A stretch of DNA of 37,995 nt from NCBI GenBank assembly GCA_028820455.1, contig JAPPJC010000017.1, positions 25,784 through 63,778 on the forward strand, read 5' to 3'. Below the pieces are notes generated by a model, which saw only the letters and a program-made list of their open reading frames with translations, was not told the origin of the DNA and made no database searches. The position numbers were made by a program, and so were the translations under genes. Positions 27,332-37,505 of the stretch are shown here, in pieces. Numbering within the stretch: the stretch's first letter is position 1; each line of letters begins with the position of its first letter. Source of the stretch: Acidimicrobiaceae bacterium. Lineage in GTDB: Bacteria; Actinomycetota; Acidimicrobiia; Acidimicrobiales; Aldehydirespiratoraceae.

Positions 27332-28420
27332 ATGCGCTACTCACCTTTACACAAGCTTCACGAAGAAGCTGAAGCTCGGATAGTGGACTTTGCAGGCTGG
27401 AATATGCCACTGCACTATAAGGCTGGCACACTGAAAGAGCACCTCGCCTGCCGAAAAGATGCTGTGATGTTCGATGTATCTCATCTAGGCACTGTCCGTC
27501 TTATAGGTAGAGGCGCGTTCAGAATTCTACAATGGGCGTTCACAAACGACCTTCAACGGATCAGTCCAGGTAGAGCCCTGTACACGCATATGCTAGACCC
27601 GGATGACGCTTCCGTTACAGACGATATCATCGTCTGGTGGATACGTGAAAACCACTTTGACGTTATGCCCAACGCATCTAACACCGGTCGGGTGATGGAT
27701 GCTCTTGCCACTGGACTTGGAGCAGCAACCAAAACATCAGACTTGCAAATTGAAGATATAACATCTTCACGGGCGATAATTTCGGTCCAAGGCCCAAAAG
27801 CACGTGAACGTGTCAGCGCTATCGCTTCTGATGTAGCAGAAGTAGGACGCTTCAAAGTAGCTGAAGTGAATTTTCTTGACATACCGGTCACTGTCGCTGG
27901 CACTGGCTACACTGGCGAAGACGGTATAGAAATAGCAGTCCCTGCTGAACACTCTACCAAAGTGTGGCAATCATTGCTTGAAGCAGAAATCCAGCCAGCA
28001 GGATTAGGAGCCCGCGATACACTACGACTTGAAGCTGGTTTTCCTCTACATGGACATGAGCTAGGGCCAGGTATAACACCACTGCAAGCCAACCTAGGAT
28101 GGGTGGTACGCTTCGGCAAAGGCGACTTCCGAGGTCGAAAGCCGTTGGAACAAGAAAAGACAATCGGTCCTCAGCGGATTCTTAGAGGACTACTCGCTGA
28201 GAATCGACGCCCACCCCGTGAAAACTGCATTGTATACAAAAACGGCAAAAACGTGGGAAAAGTAACAAGCGGCAACTTTTCACCCATTTTAGGAAGAGGC
28301 ATAGCCTTGGCTTTGCTGGATGCAGCCTGTCAAAAAGACGATCAGGTGGTGATAGATGTAAGAGGGAGAGAACTGAACGCCACCATTGTAAAACCACCCT
28401 TTCACCACCTCAAAATCTGA
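27332..28420 (+). CDS. gcvT: Glycine cleavage T protein (aminomethyltransferase)
   Basis: 362 aa; FAGWNMPLHYKAGTLKEHLACRKDAVMFDVSHLG, GYTGEDGIEIAVP, GARDTLRLEAGFPLHGHEL. Confidence 0.95.
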   Translation: MRYSPLHKLHEEAEARIVDFAGWNMPLHYKAGTLKEHLACRKDAVMFDVSHLGTVRLIGRGAFRILQWAFTNDLQRISPGRALYTHMLDPDDASVTDDIIVWWIRENHFDVMPNASNTGRVMDALATGLGAATKTSDLQIEDITSSRAIISVQGPKARERVSAIASDVAEVGRFKVAEVNFLDIPVTVAGTGYTGEDGIEIAVPAEHSTKVWQSLLEAEIQPAGLGARDTLRLEAGFPLHGHELGPGITPLQANLGWVVRFGKGDFRGRKPLEQEKTIGPQRILRGLLAENRRPPRENCIVYKNGKNVGKVTSGNFSPILGRGIALALLDAACQKDDQVVIDVRGRELNATIVKPPFHHLKI

Positions 28421-28490
28421 CACTCTGCCAACCCGGCGGCAGCGGCCGTAGCCTTTCACCACCTCAAACTCCGACACTCTGCCAAACCCT
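28398..28490. repeat. About 36-bp imperfect direct repeat at 28398-28433 and 28452-28487
   Basis: cctttcaccacctcaaaatctgacactctgccaa versus cctttcaccacctcaaactccgacactctgccaa; first copy spans the gcvT stop. Confidence 0.92.
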
Positions 28491-28533
28491 CACCACCTGA
28501 AACCAGGCCTTCGCTCAGCCTTTTAGCTTCTGA

Positions 28534-28573
28534 TGTTGCTTTTCTGCTTACAGTGTTGCTTTCCTGCTTACAG
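28534..28573. repeat. 20-bp tandem repeat (tgttgctttYctgcttacag x2)
   Basis: One mismatch between copies; second copy starts a small hairpin TGTTGCT...AGCAACA. Confidence 0.9.
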
Positions 28574-28585
28574 CAACAACCGTAA

Positions 28586-29692
28586 TCACGGCAGATTCTC
28601 CAGATGTGGCAGTACATCCACAGCACGCTGCAGCAACCACAAATCTGCCAACACGAGCAGTGCCATAGCTTCCACTATGGGAACAGCCCGAGGTAGAACA
28701 CACGGATCATGTCGACCACGAGCAGCCAACGTGGTTTCTTTCCCTTCCCGGTTCACCGTTTTTTGTGGACTAGCTATAGTTGATGTCGGTTTGAATGCTA
28801 CACGAAAAATAATGTCAGCCCCGTTGGATATGCCGCCCTGCACACCACCCGAATGATTGGTGGAAGTGCTGATTCCTCCAGATCCATCAGGAACAAAAGG
28901 ATCGTTATGGGTTCGTCCCGTTAAACGCGTCCCTGTGAAGCCACTGCCAATTTCAAATCCTTTAGTGGCTGGTATTGAAAGCATAGCTGAAGCTAAAACA
29001 GCCTCAAGTTTGCCAAACACGGGTTCACCCAACCCTGCTGGTATGCCACGACACACACATTCCACCACACCCCCCAAAGAATCACCGTTGCCACGAGCTG
29101 TTTTGATGGCTTCAATCATACTATCCGCTGCTTTTAGGTCAGGGCACCGGGTTGGTGTTGATTCTACTTCTTCTTTGCTTACGTTATCTGCATCAACTGA
29201 CGCTTCGATCTCACCCACTGAAAGTACCCATGCTAAAACTTCCACCCCCGCTACGGTGGCTAGAAGCTTGCGGGCCACAGCACCCGCTGCGACCCTTCCA
29301 ACAGTTTCGCGAGCGGAAGCTCTGCCACCCCCGGTCCAGTTCCGGAACCCGTATTTGGCATCGTATGTATAATCGGCATGTGAAGGCCGGTAAAGGTCAC
29401 GCATATGCTCATAGGCTGCTGGTCGAGCATCCTTATTGCGTACTAATACTGCTATGGGTGTGCCCGTGGTGTAACCATCGAACACACCAGAGAGTACTTC
29501 TGCTGTGTCGTCTTCACTGCGTTGGGTGACAATGCGGCTCTGCCCAGGGCGACGACGATCCAGATCAGTTTGAAGATCAGCACTGCTGAGAGCCAGACGA
29601 GGTGGACATCCATCTATGACCACACCCACTCCTCCACCATGTGATTCGCCGAAGGTTGTCACCTTGAACAATGTGCCTATAGTACTGCGCAT
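28586..29692 (-). CDS. aroC: Chorismate synthase
   Basis: 368 aa; [72 protein letters not shown]. Confidence 0.95.
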   Translation of the reverse strand: MRSTIGTLFKVTTFGESHGGGVGVVIDGCPPRLALSSADLQTDLDRRRPGQSRIVTQRSEDDTAEVLSGVFDGYTTGTPIAVLVRNKDARPAAYEHMRDLYRPSHADYTYDAKYGFRNWTGGGRASARETVGRVAAGAVARKLLATVAGVEVLAWVLSVGEIEASVDADNVSKEEVESTPTRCPDLKAADSMIEAIKTARGNGDSLGGVVECVCRGIPAGLGEPVFGKLEAVLASAMLSIPATKGFEIGSGFTGTRLTGRTHNDPFVPDGSGGISTSTNHSGGVQGGISNGADIIFRVAFKPTSTIASPQKTVNREGKETTLAARGRHDPCVLPRAVPIVEAMALLVLADLWLLQRAVDVLPHLENLP

Positions 29693-29765
29693 ATGTTTTA
29701 AGGGAAATTCGTATTATTGCCGGATTTCAAGCTTGAAAGCAAACTACAAATCAACTTCTGCCAAC

Positions 29766-31145
29766 TCAGAGTTCTCGTTCCAAACCTATCAGGGCCTGCT
29801 CAATCACTTCCGGCAAAGCTGGATGAATGTAATACTGCTCGTGTGCTATCTCACTAACGGTTAAACCAAAATGCATGCATTGGATGAGCTGCTGTATGAG
29901 GGTGGAAGCTTGTGGACCGATAATATGCGCTCCTAACAGGAGTTGCGTTTCACTGTCGGCTATAACTTTTACCACACTGGTTGTGTCTTCCATAGCCCAC
30001 CCGTAAGCCGTGCTGCTGTAAGGATGCACATAACCAGCATAGGAAATACCATTACGCCGGCAGTCGCTCTCGGTGAGTCCTACGCTAGCTACCTGGGGAC
30101 TACCGAAAACTGCGTGAGGTATGAATCGGTGATCAACTGTCACAGGATCATCGGTGTCGGTCAAAGTCAAATTATGACGCACAACACGAGCCTCGTGATT
30201 AGCCACATGTTTGAGCTGTATTGGGTTGGCGATATCACCCAATGCCCAAACATTGTCAACATTGGTTCGGCATTGATCGTCGGTCATGATATAGCCACGC
30301 TTATCCGTATCGATACCTGCGGCTGTCAAATTGAGTGGCTCAGTATTAGGACGGCGTCCGGTAGCTACCAACAAAACATCACCACGAAGCTGTTCAGATG
30401 TTTCGCCGTTACTACTAACGTGCAGCACGACTTCTCCACCTTCTCTGCAAGCTTCAATTATCCGAGTATGGAATAGAACATTGAATTTACGGTTGTAGGC
30501 GTCTGTGAAACGCGAGCTTATTTCGGTGTCTTCTCTGCGTAGGAAAGTCTCACCTCGCAATATAAAAGTCACATCAGAACCAAGAACTCCCATAACATTG
30601 CCAAGCTCAGCTGCGATGTAGCCGCCACCGATGACTAGAAGCCGGTTTGGCAGAGTATCCACACGCATGATCGTGTCTGAAGTGTGATAACCGCAATCCT
30701 CCAAACCCACTATCGGAGGTATTGAAGGTCCAGCTCCAGCAGCAATGACGATACGTTCTGCGGTGATCACTTCATTACCCACAGCTACCTGCATTGGCGC
30801 AACAAACCGCGCTGAATGCTCAAATACTGTCACATTGGGTAATCCGTGACGATATTCAAGTCCGGAAGCAGCTAGCGGATCTATACGACCAAAGATACGG
30901 TCACGTATCGCTGGCCAATCAGCCCTTTTGAAACGTGTGTCGAGTCCGAAGTTTTTTCCATGGTTGGATAGCTCCGCCAACTCGGATGTGTACACAAACA
31001 TTTTTGAAGGTATGCAACCGACATTGAGGCAAGTACCTCCAAACAAAGCACGTTCAGCTATAGCTATATCCCAGCTGTCATGTTCAGGGCCGATAATCGA
31101 GTTTCCAGATCCTGCTCCTATGATTAGAAGATCAAAACTGCGCAT
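29766..31145 (-). CDS. mtr: Mycothione reductase
   Basis: MRSFDLLIIGAGSGNSII, FGGTCLNVGCIPSKMFVY, LKHVANHEARVV, YGWAMEDT; internal ATG preferred over the ORF track start at 31274. Confidence 0.87.
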   Translation of the reverse strand: MRSFDLLIIGAGSGNSIIGPEHDSWDIAIAERALFGGTCLNVGCIPSKMFVYTSELAELSNHGKNFGLDTRFKRADWPAIRDRIFGRIDPLAASGLEYRHGLPNVTVFEHSARFVAPMQVAVGNEVITAERIVIAAGAGPSIPPIVGLEDCGYHTSDTIMRVDTLPNRLLVIGGGYIAAELGNVMGVLGSDVTFILRGETFLRREDTEISSRFTDAYNRKFNVLFHTRIIEACREGGEVVLHVSSNGETSEQLRGDVLLVATGRRPNTEPLNLTAAGIDTDKRGYIMTDDQCRTNVDNVWALGDIANPIQLKHVANHEARVVRHNLTLTDTDDPVTVDHRFIPHAVFGSPQVASVGLTESDCRRNGISYAGYVHPYSSTAYGWAMEDTTSVVKVIADSETQLLLGAHIIGPQASTLIQQLIQCMHFGLTVSEIAHEQYYIHPALPEVIEQALIGLEREL

Positions 31146-31225
31146 ATCAACGAGCTGACACTGGAGTGAACAATAACAGATCGTACGACACAGGCAATAT
31201 GAGATGACTGCAATCCGGTCGGGGG

Positions 31226-34183
31226 TTATGCAGACTCTGAGTAGGCAAGAACTTCTAGCGGCGGACAACTGCAAGCAATGTTGCGGTCACCGTAGGCACC
31301 GTCTATGCGACTAACCGGAGGCCAATACTTGGAATTACGTAGCCATTCTTTGGGGTAGGCAGCACATTCGCGCGAATAAGCGTGTGGCCATTCATCCACT
31401 ATCACATCTTCAGCTGTGTGAGGTGCATTCACTAGCGGGTTGTCATCAGCAGGCCAGTCACCACGGCCTACACGATCGGCTTCGTTCGCAATAGTCAACA
31501 TCGCATCACAGAAACGATCCAGCTCCGCTTTTCCTTCGGATTCTGTGGGCTCTACCATAATCGTGCCAGGAACCGGAAAACTCACCGTAGGCGCGTGAAA
31601 CCCATAGTCGATAAGACGTTTAGCCACATCGTCCACAGTGATACCATGAGTCGTTTTAAGAACTCGAGTATCGAATATGCATTCATGTGCCACAAAACCT
31701 TGATCACCTGTGTAAAGCACGGGATAAGCATCACGCAACCGAGCAGCCAAATAGTTGGCGTTGAGTATGGCAGTCTCAGTGGCTTGGCGCAAACCCTCTG
31801 GTCCCATCATGCGTATATACATCCATGAAATAGCGAGAATACCCGCCGAACCCCAAGGAGCGGCAGCAATAGGTCCTGGTGAGGTATTTCGTGGCCCTGC
31901 TTCCACTACTAAAGGATGGTCAGGCAAAAACGGTGCCAAATGAGCAGCAACCCCAATCGGCCCAACACCAGGACCACCCCCACCATGGGGAATACAAAAC
32001 GTTTTATGTAGATTGATGTGACTCACATCAGCACCAAAAATACCAGGTTTGGCAAGGCCGACCATAGCGTTTAGATTAGCCCCGTCAAGATACACCTGAC
32101 CACCATTTTCATGCACCACAGCACAGATGCGACGAATAGCCGTTTCAAACACGCCGTGCGTGGAAGGATAGGTAATCATCACAGCGGCTAATGTGTCCTT
32201 GTATTCGGAAGCCAGCTTCTCTAGCTCATTTATGTCAACGTTTCCTTTATCATCGCAAGGCACAACCACTAACCGCATTCCCGCCATAACTGCGGTAGCA
32301 GCATTGGTGCCATGTGCTGAAAAAGGCACCAGACAAACGTTGCGATGTGCTTCTCCCCTGCTTTGATGATAAGAGCGAATAGCGAATAATCCTGCTAACT
32401 CACCTTGCGCTCCACTGTTAGGCTGTAGTGATATGGCAGCAAATCCTGTGATTTCAGCCAACCAGGTTTCGAGCTGACTGATCATCAAATGATATCCACT
32501 AGCCTGTCCTGCGGGGGCAAACGGATGGATGCTGGACAACCCGGGCCAGCTTACTGGCTCCATTTCACTAGCAGCATTCAATTTCATAGTGCAAGAACCC
32601 AACGGGATCATCGAACGATCCAAGGCTATGTCACGATCGGCGAGACTGCGCATATACCGCAAAAGATCGGTTTCACTGCGATATTTCGAGAAAATAGGAT
32701 GAGAAAGTATGGGTGTACTACGACGGTAGTGGGCAGGGCGTGGATCACCGACTTCAACTTCCAAATGGCAGAAATCGGCTGTTACACCGAAAGCTTTCCA
32801 CACCTTGTTGATTTCAACATCTGTGGTAGTCTCATCAAGCGACACTGCAACAGTGTCGTCGTCAACACGACGTAGATTTATTCCCTCAGCCAAGGCTAGG
32901 GCCAGTACTTTACCGGCTCTTCCTGGCACCCTGACACAAACTGTGTCAAAAAATTCGTCATGAACTATTTGCAGGCTGGATTCACGCAATCCGCCACATA
33001 GCACCGCAGCAAGACGGTTGACCCTGACAGCTATACGTCTCAAGCCAGTTGGCCCATGATAGATCGCATACATCGAAGCTATGACAGCTAGCAGCACTTG
33101 TGAGGTGCAGATATTGGAAGTGGCTTTCTCACGACGGATGTGTTGTTCTCGTGTCTGCAATGACAGACGAAATGCCTGCCTGCCTTTACTATCAACGGAA
33201 ACACCCACAAGACGACCGGGTAATCTTCTACTTAAACTCGGCCGAACTGCCATGAAAGCAGCATGAGGCCCCCCGTAACCCAAAGGTACGCCGAAACGCT
33301 GTGTGGACCCGACAACCACATCTGCATCCAGTTCCCCTGGAGGGGTGAGGACACAAAGTGCCAGCGGGTCTGAAGCGACTGCTATCATAGCCCCCGCAGC
33401 ATGAGTACGTGCTACTATCGACTTGAGGTCACAGATAGCACCGGTAGTGCCGGGATACTGTACTAGCAGACCGTAAACACCATTGAGATCCTCGGTGGCC
33501 GGATCACCAACCACTACTTCCACACCGATCGGTTCAGCTCTAGCGGTGACTACGGCTATGGTGTGCGGATGACAATCTGTGTCAACAAGAAACCGCTTAT
33601 CAGAAGGACTGGCATTGCGATTACCTCGTTGCAGTAGAACCATTGCCTCTGCGGCAGCGGTCGACTCGTCCAGCAGTGACGCATTTGCCATATGCATGGC
33701 GGTCAGCTCAGCGATCATGGTCTGAAAGTTGAGCAGTGCTTCAAGACGACCTTGGGAAATCTCAGGCTGATAAGGAGTGTATGCGGTATACCAGCTCGGG
33801 TTTTCCAACACGTTACGACGGATAACAGCAGGCGTGATAGTGTTGTGGTAACCCAAGCCGATCAAAGACACAAGAGTCCGATTGGCTTCGATGATCCGAC
33901 GCAATTCTTGTTGTGCTTGCGCTTGAGTACAGCTATCAGGAAGATCAAGCCGATCGTGTTGGCGAATGTCGTCGGGAACTGTCTTGTCAATTAATTCGTT
34001 CATGCTGCTTACGCCAACGACTTTGCACATCGCGTCGATATCGGTGCTATTGGGGCCGATGTGACGTCTAGGAAAACTTCCTGTATAGAGCTCTTCTCTC
34101 AAAGAACAGGAGCCAGAAGTATAGTCGAAAATATGCATATCACTTTTTGTATCAGGCAAACATTGATTTATGGAATCCACCAC
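31226..34183 (-). CDS. gcvP: Glycine dehydrogenase (decarboxylating), P protein
   Basis: 985 aa; [61 protein letters not shown]-lysine region [16 protein letters not shown]; exact start uncertain. Confidence 0.95.
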   Translation of the reverse strand: MVDSINQCLPDTKSDMHIFDYTSGSCSLREELYTGSFPRRHIGPNSTDIDAMCKVVGVSSMNELIDKTVPDDIRQHDRLDLPDSCTQAQAQQELRRIIEANRTLVSLIGLGYHNTITPAVIRRNVLENPSWYTAYTPYQPEISQGRLEALLNFQTMIAELTAMHMANASLLDESTAAAEAMVLLQRGNRNASPSDKRFLVDTDCHPHTIAVVTARAEPIGVEVVVGDPATEDLNGVYGLLVQYPGTTGAICDLKSIVARTHAAGAMIAVASDPLALCVLTPPGELDADVVVGSTQRFGVPLGYGGPHAAFMAVRPSLSRRLPGRLVGVSVDSKGRQAFRLSLQTREQHIRREKATSNICTSQVLLAVIASMYAIYHGPTGLRRIAVRVNRLAAVLCGGLRESSLQIVHDEFFDTVCVRVPGRAGKVLALALAEGINLRRVDDDTVAVSLDETTTDVEINKVWKAFGVTADFCHLEVEVGDPRPAHYRRSTPILSHPIFSKYRSETDLLRYMRSLADRDIALDRSMIPLGSCTMKLNAASEMEPVSWPGLSSIHPFAPAGQASGYHLMISQLETWLAEITGFAAISLQPNSGAQGELAGLFAIRSYHQSRGEAHRNVCLVPFSAHGTNAATAVMAGMRLVVVPCDDKGNVDINELEKLASEYKDTLAAVMITYPSTHGVFETAIRRICAVVHENGGQVYLDGANLNAMVGLAKPGIFGADVSHINLHKTFCIPHGGGGPGVGPIGVAAHLAPFLPDHPLVVEAGPRNTSPGPIAAAPWGSAGILAISWMYIRMMGPEGLRQATETAILNANYLAARLRDAYPVLYTGDQGFVAHECIFDTRVLKTTHGITVDDVAKRLIDYGFHAPTVSFPVPGTIMVEPTESEGKAELDRFCDAMLTIANEADRVGRGDWPADDNPLVNAPHTAEDVIVDEWPHAYSRECAAYPKEWLRNSKYWPPVSRIDGAYGDRNIACSCPPLEVLAYSESA

Positions 34184-34243
34184 TAATTTGAATGTATTGG
34201 ACTTTGAAGCATCCTGGGTAACTTTAGCGCATAATACGTCTCT

Positions 34244-34322
34244 ATATTCACATACTTCATATTCACATACTTCTTTTCTTGTTTTCTTGCCGATTTATCT
34301 TTTGAACTCTCGCCGATTTATC
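34244..34322. repeat. 15-bp tandem (atattcacatacttc x2, 34244-34273) and gccgatttatc pair (34289, 34312)
   Basis: Direct reading in the gcvP/HU divergent intergenic region. Confidence 0.88.
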
Positions 34323-34365
34323 ATTTAAAGTTATCACTGCTTCATGCTTCCATTAGTTATAATGA

Positions 34366-34387
34366 ACAAACTTTTTTAAAAGTTTGT
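34366..34387. promoter_or_regulatory. 10-bp-arm palindrome ACAAACTTTT-TT-AAAAGTTTGT upstream of HU gene
   Basis: Perfect arms, between divergent gcvP and HU genes. Confidence 0.45.
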
Positions 34388-34474
34388 AAAGGCCAACACG
34401 CTTATATCCAAGCGTTAGGACAGAATTGCATTGAAAGCGATCGTTCGATTGCTGCTAATTTGAAAGAGATAAAT

Positions 34475-34753
34475 ATGAACAAAAAAGAACTGGTAACTGC
34501 TATAGCTGAACGCTCCGGCTTGACTCAGAAGAATGCTGACTCCATGATAAAGTCTTTCTGTGACATCGTATGTGAACAAGTGGGTAGCGGTGAAGATGTC
34601 AACTTGACCGGTTATATGAAGTTCTCACAAGTAGAACGTAAGGCTCGTACAGCACATAACCCAAGAACTCGTGAGCCGATAGCAATACCTGCTACCAAGA
34701 CTGTGAAGATTCAAGCGGGTTCTAAACTGAAGGCTGCTGCCAAGACCTCTTGA
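34475..34753 (+). CDS. HU family DNA-binding protein
   Basis: MNKKELVTAIAERSGLTQKNADSMIKSFCDIV, GYMKFSQVERKARTAHNPRTREPIAIPATKTVKIQAGSKLK. Confidence 0.95.
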   Translation: MNKKELVTAIAERSGLTQKNADSMIKSFCDIVCEQVGSGEDVNLTGYMKFSQVERKARTAHNPRTREPIAIPATKTVKIQAGSKLKAAAKTS

Positions 34754-34853
34754 CTTGGCGTATGAACCGGTGGATGTTAGAGCCGTCATTCGGCATGCCC
34801 TCCCTCCATGCGACCAGTACTGCACAATCAAGAGCTACTCATGATCGATTACT

Positions 34854-35288
34854 ATGGAGTTACCTGATATAAAGCTGCCCAGACCAATGGATTTACTGCC
34901 TCACCGGGAGCCTTTTCTGTTTCTGGATGAGGTGACTTTGCTTGTTCCTGGTAAGGAAGCTGCGGGTTACTGGCAGCTAACTGATGATCAGCCATTTTTT
35001 GCTGGTCATTTCCCCGGGCGTCCGATCTTGCCAGGTGTACTGATATGTGAGGCAATAGCCCAACTGGGAGCAGTAGCCGTGTTGGCCGATGAGCGTTATG
35101 CAGGGCGTCTGCCACTGTTTGGTGGACTGAACAAGGCACGATTCAGACGGCAAGTAGTTCCTGGTGACAAATTGGAAATGCACGTAAATATGGTTCGCCT
35201 CGGATCAAGAGGTGGAAAAGGTATAGGCGTAGCAAAAGTCGGCAATCGTGTAGCTGCTGAATGCGAAATGATGTTCATCATCATGTGA
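34854..35288 (+). CDS. fabZ: 3-hydroxyacyl-ACP dehydratase FabZ
   Basis: 144 aa; LLPHREPFLFLDEV, FFAGHFPGRPILPGVLICEAIAQ. Confidence 0.94.
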   Translation: MELPDIKLPRPMDLLPHREPFLFLDEVTLLVPGKEAAGYWQLTDDQPFFAGHFPGRPILPGVLICEAIAQLGAVAVLADERYAGRLPLFGGLNKARFRRQVVPGDKLEMHVNMVRLGSRGGKGIGVAKVGNRVAAECEMMFIIM

Positions 35289-35323
35289 ACAGTCTCATAC
35301 CAAGGTCAAGTTGATGCCATGCT

Positions 35324-36544
35324 TCATCTCAGGTTATCAGGGGGGCCGATTACAAGGGTTCCGTTGTGGCCGCCAAATCCAAATGAGTTAGAGATGGAAA
35401 TACCGGGCTCCCAATGCATCGGTTCGTCTGTTACGAGTCTGATAGGAGGCAACTGCGGATCGAACCTATTGATCCCCGTTGTCGGTGGGATCAGCTTCTT
35501 TTGTATGGATAACACCACTGCAGCCGCTTCTAAAGCACCAGCCGCGCCTAAAGCATGGCCTGTTACCCCTTTAATCGAAGTGACTACCGGGCCAGGTGAA
35601 ACACCGAACAACCTTGTCAACGCTTCAGCTTCGGCTTCATCGTTCAAAGGAGTGGAAGTGCCGTGTGCGTTAACGTGAACAACCTCGTCAGGCTGCACAC
35701 TAGCATCATCGAGAGCTAGTCGCATACATTCAAATGCGCCTCTACCCCCTGGAGCAGGTGCCGTGATATTATGCGCATCAGCTGTGGATGCTGAGCCTAG
35801 AATCTCGGCCAAAATCCTGGCTTCACGGTCAACAGCATGATTCCGCTCTTCAAGAACTAATACTGCCGCACCTTCAGCCATGACAAAACCATCACGACCT
35901 ATATCAAAAGGCCTGCTCATACCACTAGACGACAAAGCAGTCATATTGGCAAAACCAGCCACAGCCGTAGGCGTAAAAGGAGCTTCAGACCCACCCGCCA
36001 ATACTACATCACACCGACCATCAGCTATGAGGCGAGCCCCAGCAGAAATGGCATGCGTACCGGCCGCACAAGCTGTTACCACACTCTCAGACGGACCTTT
36101 CATTCCATAACGCATCGACACGGCAGCACTTGCAGCATTGGACATCATCATCGGCACCAAAAATGGCGACACACGACGAGGCCCTCTAGTAGCTAGAACT
36201 TTGATCTCACCTTCAAGCGTGGCAATGCCTCCGACTCCTGTGCCGATTAGAGTTCCGCAACGGCTGGGATCAGCATCCAACTCACCAGTCTGCGCTATAG
36301 CTTCTGCTGCAGCAGCTATAGCGAACTGAGTAAAACGATCAGCTCTACGAGCTTCTTTCGGATTGCTGTAGTATCCAGCTGCATCAAACCCAGTAATCCG
36401 ACGCTCACCCACCAGTGCAGGGCCACACAAACCATCAAAATAATCTTCAACACCAATTCCAACAGCTGATACCACCCCAACACCGGTAACAGCCACTCGC
36501 TGGCGATTTCTTCTATCTTCAAAAACCGGTTGGCGGTTAACCAT
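35324..36544 (-). CDS. fabF: 3-oxoacyl-ACP synthase II
   Basis: 406 aa; VAVTGVGVVSAVG, SVVTACAAGTHAISAGARLI, VNAHGTSTPLND, KGVTGHALGAAGALEA. Confidence 0.94.
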   Translation of the reverse strand: MVNRQPVFEDRRNRQRVAVTGVGVVSAVGIGVEDYFDGLCGPALVGERRITGFDAAGYYSNPKEARRADRFTQFAIAAAAEAIAQTGELDADPSRCGTLIGTGVGGIATLEGEIKVLATRGPRRVSPFLVPMMMSNAASAAVSMRYGMKGPSESVVTACAAGTHAISAGARLIADGRCDVVLAGGSEAPFTPTAVAGFANMTALSSSGMSRPFDIGRDGFVMAEGAAVLVLEERNHAVDREARILAEILGSASTADAHNITAPAPGGRGAFECMRLALDDASVQPDEVVHVNAHGTSTPLNDEAEAEALTRLFGVSPGPVVTSIKGVTGHALGAAGALEAAAVVLSIQKKLIPPTTGINRFDPQLPPIRLVTDEPMHWEPGISISNSFGFGGHNGTLVIGPPDNLR

Positions 36545-36586
36545 TTCAGTAACTCTTTTTTGGTAGCCCTCTTCTTCGCCAACCCT

Positions 36587-36841
36587 TTAAAGTTTCGAAA
36601 CAATCAAGTTGTACGCCGCTGAAACCGTTGTTACTCCCTCGAGTTCTTCTTCATCAATACCAACATCAAATTCTTCCTCAAGAGTCATTACCAACTCAAC
36701 AATGTCCAGACTGTCAGCTTCAAGGTCCTCAGCAAAGTCGGCTTCAAGCACAATCCTTGATTCCTCTACTGCCAACACCTCCGCTGCACATTTTTTGAAA
36801 CGCTCGAAATTATCGCTGCTAGCTGAGTTATCTTGACTCAC
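36587..36841 (-). CDS. acpP: Acyl carrier protein
   Basis: DFAEDLEADSLDIVELVMTLEEEFDVGIDEEE; AAGGAG Shine-Dalgarno upstream of a GTG at 36841 favours that start over the track start at 36991. Confidence 0.92.
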   Translation of the reverse strand: MSQDNSASSDNFERFKKCAAEVLAVEESRIVLEADFAEDLEADSLDIVELVMTLEEEFDVGIDEEELEGVTTVSAAYNLIVSKL

Positions 36842-37186
36842 AATGTTCTCCTTCATAATTTCGCATATAATCATGCAACTTATTGTCTTACAACTTTTAC
36901 AAACATTATTATCAATGTATTGTATAAAGGCACACGATACAGGCATACGGCGTACATCAAATAGCAACACTACTGTAGCAGCATCGTTCACCTCACGGTG
37001 ACCATCGTCGATCTTTATTGCAGTTCTAATATTTTAAAATCAAAATTGACCGCAGCTGCCTACGGGAAACTGTAATCGAACCGAAAGTGCAGACATAGGA
37101 TATCAAGATGCTATACTTTTGAGTATGAGGGGGTTGTCGATGAGTAGTGGACTATTGATGTGCAGTGTGGAAATTTAGTCATCTAC

Positions 37187-37244
37187 AGTGTAGTCTGTGT
37201 ACGCAGGCTACACTCCTTCGTGCATATGAGTTCGCGGGAACTCA
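37187..37244. other. Two adjacent hairpins: AGTGTAGTCTG-N6-CAGGCTACACT (37187-37214) and TGAGTTC-GCGG-GAACTCA (37227-37244)
   Basis: Direct base-pairing reading (one G-T wobble in the first), in a large intergenic region. Confidence 0.55.
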
Positions 37245-37297
37245 ATCACACTATGGACCGTCTAACCATATGTAGCCTTCGTGCAATATGAGTTCGC
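37215..37297. repeat. Imperfect direct repeat ccttcgtgca(a)tatgagttcgc at 37215-37235 and 37276-37297
   Basis: Direct reading; copies differ by a 1-nt indel, offset 61 bp. Confidence 0.88.
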
Positions 37298-37505
37298 ACC
37301 TTTGCAGCTTCTTTATGAGAAACAGACTTGTAATCGCATAAGAAACAAACGTATAAGTCACAAGTTTTAGTATATGAGCAATGCAATAGATGATATTTGC
37401 ATGCCCTACCCACAACCATGCCCTACCTTGCAACAAAGAATACTTCAGCTTTGAAAACACTAAAAGCACAATGTGGTTCATAGCCCACGAGAGAATCCTA
37501 GAATT

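Noticed and set aside
35319-35678. 119-aa plus-strand ORF, and other antisense ORFs over gcvP, fabF, murF, aroC and metX
   Set aside because: They lie antisense to well-supported conserved genes and show no recognisable motifs.
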